NCBI RefSeq assembly: GCF_011089895.1
Contig: NZ_JAANAT010000001.1
Location: forward strand, 310,001 to 374,000
Direction of reading: 5' to 3'
Source: Mucilaginibacter inviolabilis
GTDB lineage: Bacteria; Bacteroidota; Bacteroidia; Sphingobacteriales; Sphingobacteriaceae
Length of the DNA stretch: 64,000 nt
Part shown: piece after piece, positions 55,440 through 61,617 of the stretch
Layout of the letters: every line of letters starts with the position of its first letter
How positions within the stretch are numbered: position 1 is the stretch's first letter
Position numbers and translations under genes: made by a program
The notes under the pieces: model-generated
Databases searched by the model: none
Told to the model about the DNA's origin: nothing
The model's input: only the letters and a program-made list of their open reading frames with translations

Positions 55440-55865
55440 ATGTTAAAGAATTTTTTTTTCTTAATTACTCTATCTGCTGCAATCTCTTCCTGTGGTGAAA
55501 ATAGTGATCAAACACAAAATCATGCCGACAGCACTAATGCCGCACATTTTGAAAAGGATGTAAAAAAAACCGATAGTGTTGTATCACCCGCACCGGCTGT
55601 CTCCATTGCCACTTCATCAGACAAAGGAGCTCAACTGATTATTCAGAATGACTGTAGGAACTGTCATAAAGAGCAGGAAAAGTTGATTGGTCCGGCGTTT
55701 ACTGCTATCGCAAAGAAATATACACTTAAGGATATCGACGCGCTGGCTAGCAAAGTTATCAAAGGAGGTGCAGGTAACTGGGGCGATATTTCTATGAGCG
55801 CTCATCCATCTCTCCAAAAGAATGAGGCAAAAGAAATGGTTGCTTTCATCCTTAAAATGAAATAA
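55440..55865 (+). CDS. Lipid-anchored c-type cytochrome (class I)
   Basis: The protein has 141 residues with a lipobox ISSC at Cys18, then a flexible polar linker (19-60). The haem domain spans about 60-141: the CxxCH motif is CRNCH, and GDISMSAHP supplies the candidate distal Met, as in cytochrome c551/552-type proteins. It transfers electrons in the periplasm or at the outer membrane. Its gene starts a probable operon with the 3-keto-disaccharide hydrolase and TIM-barrel isomerase, so it may accept electrons from a sugar dehydrogenase; none is encoded in this window. Confidence 0.9.
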   Translation: MLKNFFFLITLSAAISSCGENSDQTQNHADSTNAAHFEKDVKKTDSVVSPAPAVSIATSSDKGAQLIIQNDCRNCHKEQEKLIGPAFTAIAKKYTLKDIDALASKVIKGGAGNWGDISMSAHPSLQKNEAKEMVAFILKMK

Positions 55866-55919
55866 CGACTTGCCAAAATCATTCATATAGACATAATCAT
55901 CAATTAAGGCACATTAAAC

Positions 55920-56645
55920 ATGAAGAAGAAAAACAAAATCGCAATGATCACAACAGCCATAGTAGCGTTGATGATTAATTGCTACGCAACGGTTAGTAAT
56001 GAAAATAATGTACTAACGGCAAGTGAAAAAGCCGCAGGATGGAAGCTTTTATTTGACGGATACTCTACATCCGGTTGGCATTTATATAATTCTAAAGAGC
56101 CATTTACCATATGGAAAGTTAAAAATGGTGAATTGTTTTGCGACCCTCAGGATAAATCCGGTGTAGGCGACCTGGTGAGCAATACCCAGTTCAAAGATTT
56201 TGACCTGAAGTTCGATTGGAAACTGCCAAAGGGTGGAAATAGCGGGGTTTTTATTAATGTATTGGAAAGGAAGGATATTCCGGCGGCCTGGGCCTCTGGG
56301 CCTGAATACCAGCTACTGGACAGTTCGCATCCTGATTTTGTGAGGCCAAAATTACGTTCAGGATGTTTATACAGCTTTTCGCCGCAGAAAAATCCTGTTA
56401 GAAGCAAACCCGCTGATACCTGGAACCACTCGGAGATAAGACAAAAGAATGGCCAAATAGAATTTTTCCTCAATGGAGTGCTCACTGCAAAAGAAGATCT
56501 GAGATCTGACACCTGGAAGAAAAAAATAGCTGCGTCTCATTTTAAATCGTTTCCTGAATTTGGAAAATATTACAGCGGCGGTATAGCGTTACAGGACTGG
56601 TCGACAGGGATTTCGTTCAGAAACATCAAGATAAAAGAACTTTAA
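55920..56645 (+). CDS. 3-keto-disaccharide hydrolase-like protein (DUF1080)
   Basis: The protein has 241 residues with a signal peptide of about 24-26 residues. GWKLLFDGYSTSGWHLY is the DUF1080 opening, followed by FKDFDLKFDWKLPKGGNSGVFI, PEYQLLDSSHPD, WNHSEIRQKNGQIEFFLNG and GGIALQDWSTGISFRNIKIKEL, all conserved in the 3-keto-disaccharide hydrolase family (concanavalin-like sandwich). It would split 3-keto-glycosides in the periplasm. The neighbours (cytochrome c, sugar isomerase/epimerase, MFS, DeoR) fit a keto-glycoside pathway, but the oxidoreductase that makes the keto sugar must lie elsewhere. Confidence 0.9.
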   Translation: MKKKNKIAMITTAIVALMINCYATVSNENNVLTASEKAAGWKLLFDGYSTSGWHLYNSKEPFTIWKVKNGELFCDPQDKSGVGDLVSNTQFKDFDLKFDWKLPKGGNSGVFINVLERKDIPAAWASGPEYQLLDSSHPDFVRPKLRSGCLYSFSPQKNPVRSKPADTWNHSEIRQKNGQIEFFLNGVLTAKEDLRSDTWKKKIAASHFKSFPEFGKYYSGGIALQDWSTGISFRNIKIKEL

Positions 56646-56696
56646 TTTCTAAATAACCTAAACAGCTTTTCAAATTTTAACCTTTCAATAAATTTT

Positions 56697-57563
56697 ATGA
56701 TAAACAGAAGATCTTTTTTGCAGCAAACGAGCATTATTTCTGCTGGAATGATGCTCATGCCGGATTTGTTAACGGCAAAAACAAACCGTCAATACGGTTT
56801 GCAGCTTTTCGCTTTCAGAGAAACCTTGCCTAAGGAAGTTAATAGCATCATACCCAAAATTGCCCAAGCTGGCTATAAACAGGTAGAACCATTCGGTTAT
56901 TCAAAAAAGAATGGCTTCTGGGGCCTTACTGCATCCGAATTTAAAAAGTTACTTGATGACAATGGATTAACTGTCCCCAGTGCTCATTACTCACTCGATT
57001 TATTCCTGTCGTCGGGAGATACGGCCCAGGTAGAGGAAGCGATTGAAGCAGCTAAGATCCTCGGGCAGAAATACATTGTTTTACCGTATCTTCCTGAGCA
57101 ATATCGTAACAGTGCGGATGCCATGAATGCCGTTGTTGATAAAATAAATATTGCTGCTGATAAGATACAACAAGCCGGGCTGAAGATGGCTTATCACAAT
57201 CATGATTTTGAGTTTAAAAATATAGGTGGGCAGCGTCTTTTTGACTTGTTGTTAAATAATACCAGTAGCAAGCAATTGGATTTTGAGATGGATATATACT
57301 GGGTCATCAGATCGGGAGAAGACCCTTTGAAATGGCTGCAGGATCATCCCAACCGTTTTAAGCTTGTACATATTAAAGATATGGAAAAAGCTAACCCTGC
57401 ACTGAACACAGAGATAGGGAGCGGAAATATCGATTATAAAACCATACTTAAAAAAATTCGCTCTGCGGGCGTGAAATATTACATAGTTGAGCAGGAAAAC
57501 TTTAAAATGGATCAGTTTTTAAGCATTGAAAAAAGCATTAATTATCTTAAACAAATAAGTTAA
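56697..57563 (+). CDS. Tat-exported sugar phosphate isomerase/epimerase (TIM barrel)
   Basis: The protein has 288 residues. The N-terminus INRRSFLQQTSIISAGMML is a twin-arginine signal (RRSFLQ). The AP-endonuclease-2-type TIM barrel follows (YGLQLFAFRETLPKEVN; AGYKQVEPFGYS; MAYHNHDFEF; LDFEMDIYWVIRSGEDP; RFKLVHIKDMEK; YYIVEQENF). The Glu, Asp and His residues in VEPF, HNHDFEF, EMDIYW and VHIKD are the usual metal ligands. It probably acts on a keto sugar or related product in the periplasm, next to the DUF1080 hydrolase 51 bp upstream. Confidence 0.88.
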   Translation: MINRRSFLQQTSIISAGMMLMPDLLTAKTNRQYGLQLFAFRETLPKEVNSIIPKIAQAGYKQVEPFGYSKKNGFWGLTASEFKKLLDDNGLTVPSAHYSLDLFLSSGDTAQVEEAIEAAKILGQKYIVLPYLPEQYRNSADAMNAVVDKINIAADKIQQAGLKMAYHNHDFEFKNIGGQRLFDLLLNNTSSKQLDFEMDIYWVIRSGEDPLKWLQDHPNRFKLVHIKDMEKANPALNTEIGSGNIDYKTILKKIRSAGVKYYIVEQENFKMDQFLSIEKSINYLKQIS

Positions 57564-57983
57564 ACGATTCGTTTTGATCTGGCCGTCTTTGGTTAACAAA
57601 GCTTTTTTGCTAATTTTTTATAGTAAATGCGAGGCGATTATATACTTGCTGCTTTTAACGGTAATATAAGCGGTAACGGGCGCATTAGTTCGCAATGTTC
57701 CATGACGATATTTTTTTGAGGCTCTTTATTTATCTTGACCTCATTAATTAGGATATTGTAACATGCTATTTTGATTTTTTTAGTAATGTTTGGATTCTCT
57801 TTTTTTGATTCGAGATCTTTTAACTGCTGGTTAGTTAAGTGGACAGATTCTTTGCGATCTCTAAATACGATAGGTCAAAGAGTCCTGGTTCGGACGGGAG
57901 TCTTGCAAATCTAATATATGCCGGAACATTTTCAGAGGAACAAGTAAGATCTCGAATGTACATAAAAGGGTAATTAACCATAA
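57564..57983. other. Intergenic region without clear gene
   Basis: I see no convincing coding frame. Around 57873-57906 the sequence looks faintly like the 3' half of a tRNA (CCTGGTTCGG), but the T-stem does not pair in register and no 5' half is found. No repeats or mobile-element traces are seen. Confidence 0.4.
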
Positions 57984-58061
57984 CTTAAGGCAAAACCGGG
58001 TTGTGGTAATTGATGAACAGCCATTGGTTGGAACGAACCTGTTTAATTTCTTTGCCTTAAG
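57984..58061 (+). promoter_or_regulatory. Structured leader candidate before aquaporin gene
   Basis: CTTAAGGCAAA (57984-57994) pairs perfectly with TTTGCCTTAAG (58051-58061). Inside, CGGGTT pairs with AACCTG (one wobble), giving a two-tier stem around a 30-40-nt loop, 37 bp upstream of the start codon. No T run follows, so it is not a simple terminator. It could be a cis-regulatory RNA or a protein operator. It matches no riboswitch class I can name. Confidence 0.4.
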
Positions 58062-58098
58062 CTAATGTTTAGGTAATATAATTACCATATACTACAAC

Positions 58099-58872
58099 AT
58101 GAAGTTAAACCGGAAGCTTTTTAGACTATTTATCGCAGAGTTTGTCGGTACGGCTTTACTTCTGGCAATCGGTTTAAGCGCGGTTATCCTCAATTGGGGT
58201 AAGGGATCCTGGACCGCCGCTTTGATTCCGTCAGTGCCATACCGACGTTTATTAACAGGCTTTCTTTTTGGCCTTACCGGGTGCATAATAAGCTTATCTC
58301 CGGTAGGTAAGGTTAGTGGGGCACATATCAATCCGGCAGTTAGTTTTGCATTTTGGCTAAGAGGAAAAATGAAAACAAAGGCTTTGGTTGGTTATATTAT
58401 TAGTCAAATGTTGGGGGCTGTAGTCGGATGCCTGCCTCTGTTGCTTTGGCATGAGCAGGGTAGAAGCGTGGGTTATGGAATTACAATACCAGGTAAGCCA
58501 GGCGTTATTTTAGCTTTTTGTGGAGAGGTCGCGACTACGGCAGCACTCGTCACCGTGGTGTTTATTTTTGTTGGTAGTAAAAAATTACGCAATTATACAC
58601 CTTTTACCATGCCATTTTTATTTGGTTTTATGGTATGGGCCGAAACTGCCCTTTCCGGATGCAGCACCAATCCTGCGCGGAGTTTTGGTCCTGCAGTAAT
58701 AAGCGGTGTATATACCGGATATTGGATATATGTCATTGCGCCGTTAACCGGTGCTGCGTTAACGGCAGCAATTTTTAAACATTTCCGTTTGCATCATTAC
58801 TACCATATCGAAGCGGCACGGATCAGTTACCATAACAGCCCCTCTCCGCAATCGCAGGATAAATGTAAATAA
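58099..58872 (+). CDS. MIP-family aquaporin/glycerol-type channel
   Basis: The protein has 257 residues with six membrane helices. The two NPA motifs are GAHINPAVS and STNPARS, the second followed by FGPAVISG. The N-terminus LFIAEFVGTALLLAIGLSAVIL is typical. The C-terminus is His-rich (HHYYHIE) and short. It passes water or small solutes through the inner membrane. The gene stands alone, with a structured leader upstream and a terminator downstream. Confidence 0.92.
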   Translation: MKLNRKLFRLFIAEFVGTALLLAIGLSAVILNWGKGSWTAALIPSVPYRRLLTGFLFGLTGCIISLSPVGKVSGAHINPAVSFAFWLRGKMKTKALVGYIISQMLGAVVGCLPLLLWHEQGRSVGYGITIPGKPGVILAFCGEVATTAALVTVVFIFVGSKKLRNYTPFTMPFLFGFMVWAETALSGCSTNPARSFGPAVISGVYTGYWIYVIAPLTGAALTAAIFKHFRLHHYYHIEAARISYHNSPSPQSQDKCK

Positions 58873-58892
58873 AACAACCATTAGCCGTCTTA

Positions 58893-58933
58893 AACAGAAA
58901 TAGCATTAGCTATGCGTCAATGATATTTCTGTT
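58893..58933 (+). terminator. Terminator after aquaporin gene
   Basis: AACAGAAATA pairs with TATTTCTGTT; an inner GCAT/ATGC stem sits in the loop, and GTTTCCTTTTTCTTT follows. It lies 21 bp after the stop codon. Confidence 0.75.
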
Positions 58934-59209
58934 GTTTCCTTTTTCTTTATTGCAGCATCGGTAATTATGGTGATGTAAAGCGTGTTAATATGATATAGAC
59001 GCTCAAAAAAAGCATTCATGGTTTCGTTCAAGACAGTTGCCACGAGACAGAAACGCAAATTTGTGATCGAAAGTAGATTACTCTTTACTGATTTTATACA
59101 GGATAGCTTTTGAACTATGAAATTAAAGTGTAGAAAACCCGGGTAATTCAACTTTCACTCAGAATCTGCCTATATGTTTGCTACATTAAGATATAGTTAT
59201 TGAATTGAT

Positions 59210-59467
59210 ATGATTAATTTGAATGACTATATCAATACCTGTTGCTTAACATTAACCTTTTTTCAAACTTTTTCTAATATTGTGGCTCATCCCGAATTCA
59301 GATTACCCAGATATGACATCAAAATTATAGGTATGATCTTTATCAAAAATAATTTATATCATGTTCATCATCTCTATCAATTACCTTTTGCCGGCTGCAA
59401 TTGCGGTGATGTGTTAAGCTCCCTGGATATACTCAAAGTCTCATTTCAAAAACCAGTACTTAAGTAA
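59210..59467 (+). CDS. Doubtful 85-residue ORF overlapping the next start codon
   Basis: The frame from 59210 starts MINLNDYINTCCLTLTFF, ends VSFQKPVLK and stops with TAATG, sharing bases with the next gene's ATG. I recognise no family and no signal peptide. The overlap would suit an operon, but composition and lack of motifs make a chance frame likely. The region 58934-59209 before it holds no feature I can see. Confidence 0.22.
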   Translation: MINLNDYINTCCLTLTFFQTFSNIVAHPEFRLPRYDIKIIGMIFIKNNLYHVHHLYQLPFAGCNCGDVLSSLDILKVSFQKPVLK

Positions 59468-60117
59468 TGATTCTTTGGTTTGGTTCATTACAGAGGAAAT
59501 TAGCCCGATTATTTATCCAAGGCGTCGTGCTATTGTTACTGTCAGGAGTCAGCAGCAGGAGTTACGCGCAGACTGAAAGTGTTACTTCCAGGATCTACTT
59601 TCCCGGATCCATTGGGTTGAACCTGCCGTTTGATGACTCCCGGCTCCACTTAAAAAACGGCACGATACTGACAACTGCACTAGAATACAGACCAGTTGAT
59701 GGGAATGCGATATTCATTCGCTTCAATTATGACGCTATTCACAATCATTATCAGCAGGTTTATTCCAATTCGCCCACCAATGTAAATACAGGAAAACTAT
59801 CCGCAGACATCTTTTCTCTTGGCTTAGGTTATCGCCGTAAAGCAGGAAGCATCAAACTGTTTGGTATTTTGCAACCCGGGTTAGCTATCAATAGTTATGA
59901 CCGGGTTAATTTTAATCCGGAAACCATAAGTATCGATCAGATCAGTCGCCACCATTTAAGTATAAAACTTACCTCCGGGATAGAGTATTACCTGGCAGAA
60001 CATTTTGCTTTAACACTTGAATCCTCTTATTTTTATCTCTCTCCACGTGGAAACTACAAATTACTTAACCCAAGTAGTTTAAATTTCAATATAGGTTTTA
60101 CAACTACTTTGTTTTAA
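59467..60117 (+). CDS. Small outer-membrane beta-barrel protein
   Basis: The protein has 216 residues. A signal peptide of about 34 residues ends SYAQ. The mature part shows alternating beta-strands with aromatic ends (SIGLNLPF; TALEYRPV; FIRFNYDAIH; FSLGLGYRRK; LKLFGILQPGLAIN-type strands; LTSGIEYYLA; FALTLESSYFYLS) and a C-terminal LNFNIGFTTTLF ending in Phe, as OMP barrels do. No known enzymatic motif is present. The function is unknown; it resembles the OMP_b-brl porin-like group. Confidence 0.78.
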   Translation: MILWFGSLQRKLARLFIQGVVLLLLSGVSSRSYAQTESVTSRIYFPGSIGLNLPFDDSRLHLKNGTILTTALEYRPVDGNAIFIRFNYDAIHNHYQQVYSNSPTNVNTGKLSADIFSLGLGYRRKAGSIKLFGILQPGLAINSYDRVNFNPETISIDQISRHHLSIKLTSGIEYYLAEHFALTLESSYFYLSPRGNYKLLNPSSLNFNIGFTTTLF

Positions 60118-60298
60118 GTTTTGCAGCCTATTTGCAAAATGTACTTAAGCGACCATACATATTCAAGGTATAGTGTAATAACACGATTGATTCACGATTG
60201 GTTATTAATTTAATAACAACCTGATTAATACATTTCCCTTGTTAAACACCTTAGAAAGGGAGCGTCGTTACTTATTTATGATTTAAGCACGAACTAAT

Positions 60299-60907
60299 TT
60301 ATAGCGTTAATTTGGAATTCAGGCCTAATATTTTAAACGCTTCAATTTTATATTTTTTTGCATGCTTTTCGTAGTCAACCTGGTCATCAAGCATACTCAA
60401 AAAATAATAGGCTCCATCCGAGATCACAAAAATCAAATCAGATGCAAGTTCTGCGTCGGCACATTCTATTAATTTCTTATCCATACACTCCTGGATTAAA
60501 TTTTTAAGCCATTCTCTTAGCAGGAGATGCATTTCTTTAAATTTAAACTTGATCAGCGGATTTCTGAATATGAGCGCAAAGCAATTATAAAATATGCTGT
60601 CATCTATATAATTATCCCATTTTCTTGAAAAGATGTTATTTAAAACTTCTACCAGCCGGTTCAAAGGATCGACATCCTCATTCTCAGGAATATATATTTT
60701 TTCGTAATTACTAATAATAAAATCGATCAATCCCAGCAGCATCTCCTCCTTAGTGGAAAAATAATGTACCACCAGGCTTGGATGCATATCCAATTCTTTT
60801 GCCACTTTACCAAATGAGGTGTTTTCAATTCCTTCGTTTTTAGCGATTTGATAAAAAGCTTCGATTATTCTTTTTTGCTGATCTTCTTTTAAACTTTTTC
60901 TACCCAT
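60299..60907 (-). CDS. TetR-family transcriptional regulator
   Basis: The start is set at 60907 (MGRKSLKEDQQKRIIEAFYQIAKNEG), 202 residues; an upstream in-frame ATG at 60937 adds ten residues. The HTH is NTSFGKVAKELDMHPSLVVHYFSTKEEMLLGLI, close to the TetR consensus. The C-terminal ligand domain is helical and not diagnostic. It is divergent from the small membrane protein gene at 61078 and may control it. No clear operator palindrome is seen in the gap. Confidence 0.9.
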   Translation of the reverse strand: MGRKSLKEDQQKRIIEAFYQIAKNEGIENTSFGKVAKELDMHPSLVVHYFSTKEEMLLGLIDFIISNYEKIYIPENEDVDPLNRLVEVLNNIFSRKWDNYIDDSIFYNCFALIFRNPLIKFKFKEMHLLLREWLKNLIQECMDKKLIECADAELASDLIFVISDGAYYFLSMLDDQVDYEKHAKKYKIEAFKILGLNSKLTL

Positions 60908-61077
60908 ACGTTCGGTAAAATTACCATAAAAGCACAAAAATATAATTGTAAAAATAAATTTACTGAATGTTCAGTTTATTTAATTTTATATTTACGAAAG
61001 CTTAACATGCGATGAGTTATTTTGATTGTTTTAAAAAAAGGCGTATGGATAAATTTTACAAAAGAATCTCTTAAACA

Positions 61078-61365
61078 ATGTGCTTCGGTAATATCGATAT
61101 GATCTACCAGGGCATGGGATGGCTCGGGACATTACTGTTCCTGATATCCTATTATTTGCTTGTTACCAAAAAGTGGAGGCTTTCATCCTATGCTTTTCAT
61201 ATTTCTAATCTGTTAGGCGGCATCCTGCTGGGCATAAATACTTACGTTGATCATTCTTATCCTGCTGCTTTCATCAACATTGCCTGGGCCCTTATCGCAT
61301 TTTATGGGATGTATAACGATAAATGGAGGAAACAAGGTAGACCTCACAGTACTGATAATCAATAA
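61078..61365 (+). CDS. Small CBU_0592-like membrane protein
   Basis: The product has 95 residues from the ATG at 61078; an ATG at 61099 (MIYQGMGWLG) is an equally good start. Three hydrophobic helices are evident (GWLGTLLFLISYYLL; HISNLLGGILLGIN; AFINIAWALIAFYGMY), in the pattern of the CBU_0592 family of small membrane proteins. The function is unknown. The gene is divergent from the TetR gene, a common regulator-target arrangement. The C-terminus is short and polar. Confidence 0.7.
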   Translation: MCFGNIDMIYQGMGWLGTLLFLISYYLLVTKKWRLSSYAFHISNLLGGILLGINTYVDHSYPAAFINIAWALIAFYGMYNDKWRKQGRPHSTDNQ

Positions 61366-61539
61366 GTAGATATTATTGATTGTCGCTATGCGAAAATAAA
61401 AGTGTAGAAAATCTTCATCTGAAGGTACTGAGAATACAGGCCTACCAAACAAAGATTTAAAAGTTAAACACAGTTATAAAAAGAAAAGAAATCAACAGAG
61501 TAAATGCTTTATCCCATTCCAGGTAATCGGGGTAAAATA

Positions 61540-61568
61540 TTAACCGGCATGTGCGAGATGCCGGTTAA
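61540..61568 (+). other. 11-bp perfect hairpin upstream of SusC
   Basis: TTAACCGGCAT and ATGCCGGTTAA form a perfect 11-bp stem with a GTGCGAG loop, 49 bp before the SusC start. There is no T run. It is either a terminator for the small membrane protein gene or a leader structure or operator for the SusC gene. Confidence 0.5.
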
Positions 61569-61617
61569 AAGAATCGCCATTAAACAGTACATCATTTAAT
61601 TAACGAATTGCCAATTT

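Noticed and set aside
57873-57906. tRNA-like 3' half (AAAGAGTCCTGGTTCGG...)
   Set aside because: The T-stem does not pair when the TTC loop is placed in register, and no D-arm, anticodon arm or matching acceptor 5' strand is found upstream. It could be an old remnant, but it cannot be supported.
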